Shown here: piece by piece, positions 7,232-15,667 of the stretch | How positions within the stretch are numbered: position 1 is the first letter of the stretch | How the letters are laid out: each line of letters opens with the position of its first letter | Origin: CAZAYP01 sp964489425 [NCBI: uncultured Verrucomicrobiota bacterium] | GTDB lineage: Bacteria; Verrucomicrobiota; Kiritimatiellia; RZYC01 | Assembly (NCBI GenBank): GCA_964489425.1 | Contig: CAZAYP010000057.1 | Span: forward strand, 1 to 36,999 | Length of the DNA stretch: 36,999 nt | Direction: 5' to 3' | Translations under genes and position numbers: made by a program | Notes under the pieces: generated by a model | Told to the model about the DNA's origin: nothing | Database searches by the model: none | The model's input: the letters and a program-made list of their open reading frames with translations, nothing else

Positions 7232-8008
7232 ATGACCTTCCATGATGAGCTGAAACAGCGCCAGGCGCGGATCGAGCAAGACCTTAAGCGCGAGTATCCC
7301 AAAGAGTTCCAGTTGTTTAAGAAGGACTTGGTGGATTACGGCTGCAGCCTCATGCCGGTGAAGCGCGTGGCGGAACTCGGCTGCATCTGGGGCGTCGATG
7401 GATTCTACGGCCGCTACATCGCCGAAACGTACAAACCCGAAAAAGTCTTCATGGCGGATGCCATCTGGAATGATAACGCCCGCAACCTGTGTAAGGCGTT
7501 TCCCCAGATTGAAATGATCGAGGGCGACTTCACCCGTCCCGAGATGCCGGCGCGCATCGGGCCGGTGGACGTGGTGGTGCTGTTCGACATCCTCCTCCAT
7601 ATGGTGGCCCCGGACTGGGACGCGGTCCTGCGCATGTATGCCCCGTACACCCAGGCGTTCTGGATCGTGAACCGCCAGTTTACCGCATCGCCCATCACCG
7701 TGCGCCTCATGGACCTCGGCAAGGAGGAATACTTCCGCAACATTCCGCACAAGGCCGACCACCCCACCTACAAGATGGTGTTCGACAAGCTGAACGAAGT
7801 CGACCCGCGTTTCAACAAGATCCACAGGGACGTCATGTACGTCTGGCAATGGGGCATCACCAACCACGACCTGATCGATACCATGGACCGGCTGGGCTTT
7901 GAGCTCCAGTACCTGCAGCAGCATCCGGCGCACAGCAAACACGCGCCCAACTTTGAAAACGTCGGCTTCATTTTCAAGCGGCGCGGGCAGGCCCAGGCCA
8001 CCGCATGA
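7232..8008 (+). CDS. Class I SAM-dependent methyltransferase
   Basis: This 258-residue protein has a charged helical N-terminus. A Rossmann-type SAM fold follows: motif I VAELGCIWGVDG at about residues 45-56, an acidic residue after strand 2 (VFMADAIWND), EMIEGDFTR as motif II/III and VDVVVLFDILLHMV as motif IV. AGGAG lies upstream of the ATG. The stop overlaps the next start as ATGA. The glycine-rich loop is unusual (GCIWGVDG instead of GCGxG). As first gene of the glycan cluster it probably methylates a sugar or a glycan-linked substrate, but the sequence does not show which. Confidence 0.75.
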   Translation: MTFHDELKQRQARIEQDLKREYPKEFQLFKKDLVDYGCSLMPVKRVAELGCIWGVDGFYGRYIAETYKPEKVFMADAIWNDNARNLCKAFPQIEMIEGDFTRPEMPARIGPVDVVVLFDILLHMVAPDWDAVLRMYAPYTQAFWIVNRQFTASPITVRLMDLGKEEYFRNIPHKADHPTYKMVFDKLNEVDPRFNKIHRDVMYVWQWGITNHDLIDTMDRLGFELQYLQQHPAHSKHAPNFENVGFIFKRRGQAQATA

Positions 8009-8733
8009 CCCTGTTGCCGTTGCAACTTCTATTCCGTGCCGGGACCTGCAACGACCTGATTGGTCTGAAAAGTTGCTATCGGACCCTGTTGTTCGAGGAC
8101 AACATGGCCTGGGGGTTGAAGCAACTCGGGACCCTGTTCATTTACGAGCAGTTGCTCCAATCAAAGCCAGCCAGCCTGCTGGAGGTGGGGGCCGGCCGGA
8201 GTACTTTCTTTGACCAGCAGTTGGGGCCATCGACCCGCTACTACATCGCCGACGAGCCGGGCTATTACAAGGCGGGGGAGTTCGCCTATTTTCAGCAGCG
8301 GCGCCAGCATACGACCCATGTGCCCACCCTGTTGGGCCGGTTCCACCCCGATCTTCCGGACGGCTTTTTCGAGGCGGTTGTTTCGATCTCGGTGCTGGAG
8401 CATGTGCCGGTGGTGGATATTCCCAAGGTGTGCCAGGACCTGGCCCGGATCATGAAGCCGGGTGGGTGGATATTCCATTCCATCGATGTGACGGGTCAAG
8501 CCCAGACCCGCGAGATTATTCCCCTGTTTGACCGGTACCTGCGCGAGGCTGGATTCGACCTGCCGCCGCCGCCTGACCTGGCCTGGAACGTGGAGGATGG
8601 CGACCCGGTGCTGTTCGAGCCCCTGCGGCTGGTGTACCTGTATTATATGGGAAAGGTGAACGACCCTTGGAACAACCCGAAAAGAGTGACGGCCCATGCC
8701 GTGACGTATCTCGTGGCGGCCCGCAAAAAGTGA
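8005..8733 (+). CDS. Class I SAM-dependent methyltransferase
   Basis: The protein has 242 residues and is translationally coupled to the gene before it (ATGA at 8005-8008). The SAM-binding motif I is SLLEVGAGRSTFF at about residues 57-69. YYIADEPG follows strand 2, then FEAVVSISVLEHVPVVDI (motif IV) and LARIMKPGGWIFHSIDVTG (motifs V/VI), a typical Methyltransf_11/25 pattern. The catalytic specificity is unknown. It shares the SxSVxEHV signature with the methyltransferase at 9804-10508, so the two could be ancient paralogues acting on related glycan substrates. Confidence 0.8.
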   Translation: MTLLPLQLLFRAGTCNDLIGLKSCYRTLLFEDNMAWGLKQLGTLFIYEQLLQSKPASLLEVGAGRSTFFDQQLGPSTRYYIADEPGYYKAGEFAYFQQRRQHTTHVPTLLGRFHPDLPDGFFEAVVSISVLEHVPVVDIPKVCQDLARIMKPGGWIFHSIDVTGQAQTREIIPLFDRYLREAGFDLPPPPDLAWNVEDGDPVLFEPLRLVYLYYMGKVNDPWNNPKRVTAHAVTYLVAARKK

Positions 8734-8812
8734 AACCGGCGATGATCGCAGCGCGAAGAAACGAAGTCTGGAACCTTCACCACAGGACCGTTAGCACGGC
8801 CCCAAGCTCTAT

Positions 8813-8858
8813 CAACCACCCCGGCCTTCGGCCACCCCTCCTTAACAAGGAGGGGAGC
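8813..8858 (+). repeat. Dispersed two-hairpin repeat, copy 1
   Basis: The first hairpin is GGCC-TTC-GGCC. The second has 9-bp arms CCCCTCCTT (8835-8843) and AAGGAGGGG (8847-8855) around AAC, followed by AGC. Related copies lie at 23952-24003 (opposite strand) and 24041-24092. The element sits between the ends of two converging genes, so it could also act in transcription termination. The rest of 8734-8909 shows nothing recognisable. Confidence 0.75.
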
Positions 8859-8909
8859 CGGGAATGGACGATGCCTGGTGTTCATCGTTCATCGTTCAGC
8901 CTTCATCGT

Positions 8910-9671
8910 TCAGCTTGCATAGCGGATCACGTACCCGCGCCAGGCGCCGCCATACACGGGGATTTCCGAAGTCGATCCAAACTCCCGGCACAGGCGCAGG
9001 AAGCCGTCGCGCGAAAAGTGGGTCACATGGCAGTCGTTGTCAAAGAACAGCGATTTTTCCAGGCTGGGGTCGGGATTATGCAGAAAATGCCAGCTGTCCT
9101 CATCGAAAAATGGCACCGAGATGAATGCGCTGGCCTGGTGGATCCGGCAATAGGTGCTGATCTCTCGAAATAGATGACGCGGTTGCTCCAGATGCTCCAT
9201 CACGGAAATGCAGAGGACCAGGTCGTAGCGGGCTGGTATTTTCAGCGCATCCCACACCTCGGCCGACAAATCCAGCCCGAATTCTTTCCGGCCATACTCG
9301 ATGGCGAGGCGGTTGAGATCAAAGCCCAGGGTGCGCTCGGCGCCCCATTCGCGCGCCACCTGCAGCAGCGTGCCGGTGCCACAGCCGATCTCCAGCACCG
9401 AGGTCAGCCGGGGAATGTGAGGTTTTAAATTCGTGAACAGCGATGTCGAGTATTGGCGGTTGCGGTCGTGCACGCGGAGGTGCCATTCCAGGGCGGCGTG
9501 TAAAAACGCGTCGTCTTCGTGGAACCCGGAAGGATTGGAAAACGAACGGCATCGCAGGCAGGCATACAGGGGAATTTCCTTCCGCGTCCGCTTGGTGACC
9601 ACGTCGCGCAAGTGGAATACATATGGCGAGTCGCACACCGGACACCGGCGGTCTACAAAGTGGCTAAGCAT
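8910..9671 (-). CDS. Zinc-ribbon SAM-dependent methyltransferase
   Basis: This 253-residue protein begins with a probable zinc ribbon: CPVC at residues 10-13 and CLRC at about 38-41. A methyltransferase domain follows, with motif I VLEIGCGTGTLLQVA near residue 92, the acidic residue in LGFDLNRLAIEYG, and DLVLCISVMEHLEQPRHLF as motif IV. Layout and length match class I methyltransferases of the Methyltransf_23 group found in polysaccharide loci. It is the only minus-strand gene inside the plus-strand cluster, and it ends 52 bp from a dispersed repeat, so it may have been inverted or inserted. No clear Shine-Dalgarno precedes the ATG at 9671. Confidence 0.8.
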   Translation of the reverse strand: MLSHFVDRRCPVCDSPYVFHLRDVVTKRTRKEIPLYACLRCRSFSNPSGFHEDDAFLHAALEWHLRVHDRNRQYSTSLFTNLKPHIPRLTSVLEIGCGTGTLLQVAREWGAERTLGFDLNRLAIEYGRKEFGLDLSAEVWDALKIPARYDLVLCISVMEHLEQPRHLFREISTYCRIHQASAFISVPFFDEDSWHFLHNPDPSLEKSLFFDNDCHVTHFSRDGFLRLCREFGSTSEIPVYGGAWRGYVIRYAS

Positions 9672-9803
9672 GACGGGAGGTTCGCTTTTTCTTCCGGGTG
9701 AGGCAAGCCTATTTGCGCTGCGAGCCTTCTGCTGGACGGGGAATTTTGGAGGGTGCCGTTCTGGCGGCGCCGAGGTTGGAGCTTAACCGGGAGGAACACA
9801 CCG

Positions 9804-10508
9804 ATGCTCGACATCATTACTAAGAAGGAATACTGGCAATGGCTGGACGCCGGCTGGGGGTCCGGCCGCGTGGACACGTTCAAGAACGTGGAGGACGCCT
9901 ATATCCTCAGCAAGCTCCACGATAAATCGGGGCTGAAAATCCTTGAGATTGGCGGGGGCGATTCGCGCATATTGAAGCGCCTGGCGGAAAAGAACGAGTG
10001 CTGGCTGGCCGACAAGTTCGAGGGCCTGGGCCTGGGCCCGGTCAAACTGCCGGACCTGCCGGGCGTGAAGAAAATCGTGCAGGTGTATGTCGGCGACTTC
10101 TCGCCGGAGTTGCCGGATGGCTATTTTGACTGCCTGTTTTCCATCTCCGTGGTCGAGCACGTGGTCACGGAAAAAGTCGCTGCCTTTTTCCGGGATTGCG
10201 CCCGGCTGCTGAAACCCGGCGGCGTCATGTACCACGCCATCGACCTTTACGTGACCGACACGCCCGTCGAGTGGTCGCGCAGCCGCCTCCAGGCATACCT
10301 CGCGTTCGCGGATCGGCCGGAGGTCGGCCTGCGCCTGGTTGGCCCGGCCGCCATCACGCCGGACCTGACGTTCTCCTGCCGGTTTGCGACCGTCTCAGAC
10401 AACCAATTCTACTACTGGAACCGCGTGGCGCCCACGCTCACCGCCCAGCGGGAAACGCACCGCGGGGTGTGCGTCAAGGGCGAGTGGATTAAATCGGCGC
10501 CCGCGTGA
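9804..10508 (+). CDS. Class I SAM-dependent methyltransferase
   Basis: This 234-residue protein starts at MLDIITKKEYW. CCGGGAGGAAC just upstream supports this start over one 17 codons earlier. Motif I is LKILEIGGGDSRILKRLAEK (about residues 43-62). YFDCLFSISVVEHVV is motif IV, and CARLLKPGGVMYHAIDLYV forms the late motifs. The stop TGA overlaps a possible GTG start of the glycosyltransferase that follows, so the two are coupled. It is probably a sugar or glycan-intermediate methyltransferase; the substrate is not visible from sequence. Confidence 0.8.
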   Translation: MLDIITKKEYWQWLDAGWGSGRVDTFKNVEDAYILSKLHDKSGLKILEIGGGDSRILKRLAEKNECWLADKFEGLGLGPVKLPDLPGVKKIVQVYVGDFSPELPDGYFDCLFSISVVEHVVTEKVAAFFRDCARLLKPGGVMYHAIDLYVTDTPVEWSRSRLQAYLAFADRPEVGLRLVGPAAITPDLTFSCRFATVSDNQFYYWNRVAPTLTAQRETHRGVCVKGEWIKSAPA

Positions 10509-10510
10509 CC

Positions 10511-11497
10511 ATGAAACTGAGCATCGCCATCCCGGCCTACAACCGTGCGCCCCAGCTTGACTATTCGTTGGCGCGGTTCACGGCCCAGATCCCGCCGGCC
10601 GCGGCCGGCGAGGTGGAGATCGTGGTCTGCGACGACGCGTCCACGGATGCCACCGCGGATGTGGTGCGACGGTATGCAACGAACTTCCCCTACGTGCGCT
10701 ACGAGCGCAACGCGGCCAACGTCGGCCTGGAACGCAACTTGGTCCACTGCACCCGGACGTGCCGGGGCGAGTACTTGTGGATTTTCGGGGACGACGACTT
10801 TCTTGAATATGACGGCGCTTTTGCCCACCTGTACGGGCACCTGGCCGCGGGGACGCACGATTTCTACGTGCTGAATCGCACCCGGCGCAGCTTCGACCTG
10901 GGCGCCCTGCTCAGCGGCAACTGGATGAAGATCAACCCGGCTCACGACCGGTTTTACCCAGGGTTGCGGGCTTTCTGCCGGGAATGGGGCCTCATCAGCG
11001 TGCTGGGGTTCATCACGGTCAATGTGTTCAAGCGGGCCCCGTTCCAGGCCGTGGACGACCGGAAATACTACGGGGTCATGTACCCGCAGCTCGGTATGAT
11101 GCTGGAGGCGTTTCATGCCACGCCCTGCCGCCTGCTGGCCACGCCCCTGGTCTGCCACCGTACCCAGACCTCCGAGGAAAAACGCCAGGCCCTCGGCAGC
11201 AAGCAGACCGAGAAGGACTTCATGGCCGACGTGGCCCGCCGCGACGCCACGTATTTCAGCTATCGCTTAATCCGCTTTCTCGACCAGCTGGAGGCGGCTG
11301 GGGCGGTCGCGTGGGACGATGTTGTGGCTTTCGAAGAACACACGGTGATCGCCGGCAAGCTCGTGGATTTTATCCGGCAGAACATGGCCTTGTGCGCCAA
11401 GCTGGGCATCCCGGTGTCGGCCCAGGACCACGCGGCCGCCGCGCAATTCTTTGAACGCTGCGCGGCGGCCGAGAAGCCGCATCAGGCGCCTGCATGA
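10511..11497 (+). CDS. Family 2 glycosyltransferase
   Basis: The GT-A fold starts at once with MKLSIAIPAYNRAPQL. IVVCDDASTDATADVV is the nucleotide-binding segment, and YLWIFGDDDFLEYDG carries the metal-binding DDD at about residues 96-98. The C-terminal half (about 150-328) is helical and typical of inverting GT2 enzymes that use UDP- or GDP-sugars. GTG at 10505 would give a GTGA overlap with the upstream gene; ATG at 10511 fits family N-termini better. The acceptor and donor sugars are unknown. It is cytosolic with no membrane helix, so it probably acts on a lipid-linked glycan at the inner face of the membrane or on a protein. Confidence 0.88.
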   Translation: MKLSIAIPAYNRAPQLDYSLARFTAQIPPAAAGEVEIVVCDDASTDATADVVRRYATNFPYVRYERNAANVGLERNLVHCTRTCRGEYLWIFGDDDFLEYDGAFAHLYGHLAAGTHDFYVLNRTRRSFDLGALLSGNWMKINPAHDRFYPGLRAFCREWGLISVLGFITVNVFKRAPFQAVDDRKYYGVMYPQLGMMLEAFHATPCRLLATPLVCHRTQTSEEKRQALGSKQTEKDFMADVARRDATYFSYRLIRFLDQLEAAGAVAWDDVVAFEEHTVIAGKLVDFIRQNMALCAKLGIPVSAQDHAAAAQFFERCAAAEKPHQAPA

Positions 11498-11568
11498 TGA
11501 TTATTAACCGCAGCTTTTTCCAGGCCCGGCGACCGTGCGCTGGGGCCACCACTGAATCCGGTTGTAGT

Positions 11569-11588
11569 CGCCCCGCTGTGGCGGGGCG
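11569..11588 (+). repeat. Perfect 8-bp hairpin in an intergenic element
   Basis: CGCCCCGC-TGTG-GCGGGGCG lies in the 166-bp gap between the two GT2 genes and is preceded by GTTGTAGT. There is no U-run, so it is not an obvious terminator. A similar opening (GTTGTAGCGCC) occurs in the gap at 16360, which suggests a degenerate family of dispersed hairpin elements. Confidence 0.5.
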
Positions 11589-11663
11589 TCCGGACTTGCC
11601 CCAACCCGCAGGCCGCACTAAGATACACCTCATGATGATGACAAGGCAAGGAGGAGCGGATAC

Positions 11664-13394
11664 ATGGCGCTGACCATCTCGGTTATTACGCCCAGCTTTA
11701 ACCAGGCCGAGTTTCTCAAGGAATGCCTGGACTCCGTGTCGCAACAAACACTGAAGCCGATCGAACACCTCGTGTTTGACCCGGGGTCCACCGATGGCAG
11801 CCGGGCGATCGCTGCCGCGCATCCCGGGGTCACGCTGGTTGCCGAACCGGACGAGGGACAGTCCGATGCGCTGGCCAAGGGTTTTGATCGCGTGCGCGGT
11901 GACATCATTGCCTGGGTCAACTCCGATGACTGCTACATGGACGAAGGCGTGTTTGCGCGCGTGGCCGAACGGTTCGCCGCCCCGGACGCGCCGGACATCG
12001 TCTACGGCCGCGGGATTTACATCAACGAGAAGGGCGAACCGTTGCGCGACGTGTACATCAACAAGCGGCCGGAGACATTGTCCTGGCGGTTCCAGCAGGA
12101 GGACGGCATCCTGCAGCCGGCTACTTTCATCCGGCGCGCCAGCGTGGCGCGGGTAGGGCGCCTGTCCAAGCACCTGCACTATTCCATGGATTACGAGTAC
12201 TGGATCCGCAGCGTGAAGGCCGGGTTGAAATGGGCGTACCTCGATGCCAACTTGGCGCGGGCGCGCTACCACATCCACAACAAGACCTATGGCCTGCGGG
12301 CGCACAGCTACCGCGAGGTGTGCGACATGATGCTGGCCCAGTTCGGCTACGTGAGCCACCACTGGCTGCGCCGTTACGCCGAGTTCATCGCCGAGGGCTG
12401 GGACGGCGTACTGGCACACTCCGGCACGGCCGCGGCGCGGGACCAGGCGGCCGTGGAGCGGGAATACGCGGCGCTCCTGCGCGCCTACAACACCAACGCG
12501 GACACCTGGGCCCGGCTGCAGGAGCACGCGGCGGACAAGGGCTATGGCGACACCCTGGCCGAGATGAAGAAGCTCGCGATCGCGCCCCCCACGCCCTGCC
12601 ACACCATCCCACTGGACACCCAATATGAGCCGGGCTTCGTGGCGTACACCGTGGCGCAGCGTCGTTGGGCCTATGCCGCTGGCTGGAAAAAAGAGCAAAT
12701 CAAGAAAAGCCACGCGTTCCTGCGCGCGGCCATCACCGCGCGGAAAACCGACGTGTGCATCATCGCCGGCAACGGCCCCAGCCTGGCCAAAACGCCCTGG
12801 GACCTGCTCAAGGACCAGGATGTGATCATCTCCAACAACTCGTTCCTGAAGCCCGACCTGGTCAAGTTGGCCAAGTATTACACGGTGGTCAACTACCTGG
12901 TGGCTGAGCAGGGGTGCCAGCACATCAACCGGCTGCAGGGCCCGGCCAAGGTCATCCCGTACTGGCTCAGCTACTGCATCAACGAGGGACCCACGACATA
13001 TTTCGTGGATGCCGTGGGCTATCCCGAGTTCAGCACCGACATGTTCAAGAACATGTCGTGGCGGCACACGGTAAGCTTCTTCAACATGCACCTGGCCTAC
13101 GGCCTGGGGTACCGCACGGTCATCCTGATCGGGTTTGATCACTCCTACCAGCAGGCTGCCGGAGTCAAGGAAGCCGAGATCATCTGCAGTGATCAAAAGG
13201 ACGAGAACCATTTTGATCCGGCCTATTTCCAGGGCAAGAAGTGGCAGGCGGCAGACGTCACGCAGATGGAAAACATGTACCGCCTGGCCAAGGCCGCGTT
13301 CGAGGCGGGCGGCCGGGAAATCGTCAATGCCACCGCGGGCGGGAACCTGGAGCTGTTCCGGCGCGCGTCGCTGGCGGAATGTCTCGGAGGATAA
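11664..13394 (+). CDS. GT2 glycosyltransferase fused to MptE/DUF115-like domain
   Basis: The protein has 576 residues and AAGGAGGAG precedes the ATG. Residues 1 to about 230 are a GT2 domain: ISVITPSFNQAEFLKECLDS, FDPGSTDGSR and WVNSDDCYMDEGVF with the acidic metal site at about 86-88. A helical linker follows. Residues about 345-575 are an MptE/DUF115-like domain with CIIAGNGPSLAKTPWDLL near residue 365 and LAYGLGYRTVILIGFDHSY near 480. That domain ends GREIVNATAGGNLELF, close to the end of the protein at 14546-15646. The GNGPSL and later GxDxxY pattern also recalls GT42 sialyltransferases and flagellin-modifying Maf proteins. The fusion therefore probably performs two sugar-transfer steps; this is inferred. 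Confidence 0.8.
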   Translation: MALTISVITPSFNQAEFLKECLDSVSQQTLKPIEHLVFDPGSTDGSRAIAAAHPGVTLVAEPDEGQSDALAKGFDRVRGDIIAWVNSDDCYMDEGVFARVAERFAAPDAPDIVYGRGIYINEKGEPLRDVYINKRPETLSWRFQQEDGILQPATFIRRASVARVGRLSKHLHYSMDYEYWIRSVKAGLKWAYLDANLARARYHIHNKTYGLRAHSYREVCDMMLAQFGYVSHHWLRRYAEFIAEGWDGVLAHSGTAAARDQAAVEREYAALLRAYNTNADTWARLQEHAADKGYGDTLAEMKKLAIAPPTPCHTIPLDTQYEPGFVAYTVAQRRWAYAAGWKKEQIKKSHAFLRAAITARKTDVCIIAGNGPSLAKTPWDLLKDQDVIISNNSFLKPDLVKLAKYYTVVNYLVAEQGCQHINRLQGPAKVIPYWLSYCINEGPTTYFVDAVGYPEFSTDMFKNMSWRHTVSFFNMHLAYGLGYRTVILIGFDHSYQQAAGVKEAEIICSDQKDENHFDPAYFQGKKWQAADVTQMENMYRLAKAAFEAGGREIVNATAGGNLELFRRASLAECLGG

Positions 13395-13398
13395 GACC

Positions 13399-14541
13399 AT
13401 GGTCCTGGATGAAGTAAGCCTCGTGTTCGAGTACTGGTCCGGCCGCCGCGAGCCACGCGGCGTGATGCTGGACGTGGGCGCCCATCACGGCTATGCCGCC
13501 CTGCCTTTCCTGAATGGCGGCTGGGATGTGGTGGCCTTTGAACCGGATGCCGCCAACCGCCGCATCCTGGAGCGGCTGCTACGCCAGTTTCCCCGGCTGC
13601 GCATCGTGCCCCACGCGGTCAGCGACCGCGCGCAAGACGCCGTGCCCTTCTACTCCAGCCCCGTGTCCACGGGCATCAGCGGCCTGCAGCCGTTCCACGA
13701 CAGCCACGTACAGCAGGGCACCGTGGCCACCGTCACCCTGGACGCCTTCTGCCGCGAGCGGAAGATCGACCCGGTGGATTTCCTTAAAATCGACACCGAG
13801 GGGTTTGACCTCCACGTGCTGCGCGGGTTCCCGTTTGATCGCTGCCGGCCGCGCTACATCGTGTGCGAATTCGAGGACGCCAAGACCCGCCCCTTGGGGT
13901 ACACCCACGGCGACATGGCCGATTGCCTGCTTCAAAAGGGATACCACCTGCTGGTGTCGGAATGGTTCCCGATCAAGCAGTATGGCCAGACCCACGACTG
14001 GCGGCGGCTGGCGACCTGGCCATGCCCGCTCGAAGATCCCGACGACTGGGGCAACTTCATTGCCTTCCGCGACCCCGTGGACCAGGACCAGTTGCTCAAC
14101 GCCTTGGCCCGCACCTTGGACAAGCCCGCGCCCCAGCAGTACCACGTGGTCAAGGAAAAGGCCGACCACATCGTCATCGCGTTCCTCAAACAGGAATGGC
14201 GCCTGCTGGCCTGTTCCGGCGTACGCCAGGTCAGCCTCTTCGGCGCCGGCCAGTTCACGCGCTGGTTCCTGGACCTGGTCCGCGACCTGGAAGGCCCCCG
14301 GGTCGTCAGCATCCTGGACGACAAGGCCGCACCCGGCGCGGCCCTTGACGGCATCCCGGTCCTGCCGCCCGCGGGGGCCAACATCACCGGCGTGGATGCG
14401 GTGGTCCTGGCTACGGACGTGCACCAGGACCGCATGCGCCAGCGCTGCCGCGAATGCTTTGGCCCGGCCCTGCGCGTGGTGGACTTGTATGCGGACATTC
14501 CCGAACCGCGGCCGATCGTGGACAAAACCATCCCGGGGTGA
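13399..14541 (+). CDS. FkbM-family methyltransferase with C-terminal Rossmann-like domain
   Basis: This 380-residue protein begins MVLDEVSLVFEYW; GGAGG at the end of the previous gene is its ribosome-binding site. Residues about 20-210 are an FkbM methyltransferase: VMLDVGAHHGYAALPFL (SAM loop), VVAFEPDAANRRIL, TVTLDAFCRE and FLKIDTEGFDLHVLRGF. FkbM enzymes O-methylate sugars or polyketides. Residues about 270-370 are a second, Rossmann-like unit (VSLFGAGQFTRWFLDLVRDL, VVSILDD, VDAVVLATDV). It matches the N-terminal domain of the next gene in order and spacing, which suggests domain duplication. The function of that domain is unknown. Spacing to the neighbours is 4 bp on each side. Confidence 0.85.
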   Translation: MVLDEVSLVFEYWSGRREPRGVMLDVGAHHGYAALPFLNGGWDVVAFEPDAANRRILERLLRQFPRLRIVPHAVSDRAQDAVPFYSSPVSTGISGLQPFHDSHVQQGTVATVTLDAFCRERKIDPVDFLKIDTEGFDLHVLRGFPFDRCRPRYIVCEFEDAKTRPLGYTHGDMADCLLQKGYHLLVSEWFPIKQYGQTHDWRRLATWPCPLEDPDDWGNFIAFRDPVDQDQLLNALARTLDKPAPQQYHVVKEKADHIVIAFLKQEWRLLACSGVRQVSLFGAGQFTRWFLDLVRDLEGPRVVSILDDKAAPGAALDGIPVLPPAGANITGVDAVVLATDVHQDRMRQRCRECFGPALRVVDLYADIPEPRPIVDKTIPG

Positions 14542-14545
14542 CGCG

Positions 14546-15646
14546 ATGTGGATCGACAACAAGGAATATGCGTTCCGCTGCGCCTACATCCGGGAGTTGT
14601 GGCGCCGGCTGGGGCGCGAGTATCCGCGCGTGGCGATTTATGGCGCCGGCAAACACACCCGTTGGCTGCTGGATTTCATGCGCCCGCTGCCGGCGCAGCC
14701 CAAGGTGGTAGCCATCCTCGATGATCGGCCGGTGGTCGCGCAGATGGACCAGGTGCCCATCCGCAAAACCGAAACCCTGGCGCCCGGCGAGTGCGACGCC
14801 ATCTTCATTTCGTCGGATGCCAACGAGGCGGTCCTGGCCGCCCGCGCGCGAGCCTTGTTTGGCCAGCAGTTTCCTATCATTGCGCCCTACGCGGAGATCG
14901 GTCCCGGGCCGTTCCTGGTGGGGTCGTCGCTTACCGGCGCGGCAATGGTCGAGCACCGCCAGGCCCGCGTGGATCGCCTGGCCGGGTTCCGCAACCTGTA
15001 CGCCGGCCGCCGCGCGTTTATCGTGTGCAACGGACCGAGCTTGAACCGCATGGATCTGTCCCGGCTGAAGAGCGAGGTTACGTTCGGCATGAACCGGATC
15101 TACCTGATGTTCGACCGCCTGGGGTTTTCTACGACCACGCTGACCGCTATCAACCGCCTGGTGGTGATGCAGTTCGCCGCGGATATCAAGCGTCTGCCCA
15201 TGCCCAAATTCCTGCCGGAAGAACTGGCCGCGCTGTTCGTCGGCGACCCGCAGGCCTATTTCATCAAGACCGTGGGCGGCCCGCCGGGGTTCAGCCTGGC
15301 GCCTGACGAGGTGGTCTGGGAAGGCAACACCGTGACCTATGCTGTGCTGCAGCTGGCCTTTTTCATGGGCGTGCAACAGGCCATCCTGATCGGCGCGGAT
15401 CACCATTACCAGTCCGCGGGTAATCCCAACCAGCCGGTGGTGGCCCAGTCCAGCGACGTGAACCACTTCGCCCCCGACTATTTCCCGCCGGGTGTGACCT
15501 GGCAGCTGCCGGACCTGGCGGCCTCCGAGCAGGCCTACGCGGTGGCGCGCCAGCAGTACGAGGCCGCCGGCCGGGAAATCCTTGACGCCACCGTGGACGG
15601 GCATTTGCATGTTTTCCCCAAGGTGGACTATGCACGCTTGTTTTAA
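14546..15646 (+). CDS. Rossmann-like domain plus MptE/DUF115-like protein
   Basis: This 366-residue protein begins MWIDNKEYAFRC, 4 bp after the FkbM gene. Residues about 25-125 repeat the Rossmann-like unit of the preceding protein (VAIYGAGKHTRWLLDFMRPL, VVAILDD, CDAIFISSD). Residues about 145-365 are an MptE/DUF115-like domain: AFIVCNGPSLNRMDLSRL near 158, EVTFGMNRIYLMFD, and QLAFFMGVQQAILIGADHHY near 275. Its end (GREILDATVDGHLHVF) matches the end of the protein at 11664-13394. Pfam relatives are named for a pterin pyrophosphokinase but also include flagellin glycosylation factors. In this setting sugar transfer is more likely. No membrane helices are seen. Confidence 0.72.
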   Translation: MWIDNKEYAFRCAYIRELWRRLGREYPRVAIYGAGKHTRWLLDFMRPLPAQPKVVAILDDRPVVAQMDQVPIRKTETLAPGECDAIFISSDANEAVLAARARALFGQQFPIIAPYAEIGPGPFLVGSSLTGAAMVEHRQARVDRLAGFRNLYAGRRAFIVCNGPSLNRMDLSRLKSEVTFGMNRIYLMFDRLGFSTTTLTAINRLVVMQFAADIKRLPMPKFLPEELAALFVGDPQAYFIKTVGGPPGFSLAPDEVVWEGNTVTYAVLQLAFFMGVQQAILIGADHHYQSAGNPNQPVVAQSSDVNHFAPDYFPPGVTWQLPDLAASEQAYAVARQQYEAAGREILDATVDGHLHVFPKVDYARLF

Positions 15647-15667
15647 CCGCAGTCGGGAATGTTTTCA

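Noticed and set aside
11370-13400. A 2-kb minus-strand open frame opposite the GT2-MptE fusion
   Set aside because: The plus-strand product has intact GT2 and MptE-like motifs and a strong ribosome-binding site. The antisense frame has none.
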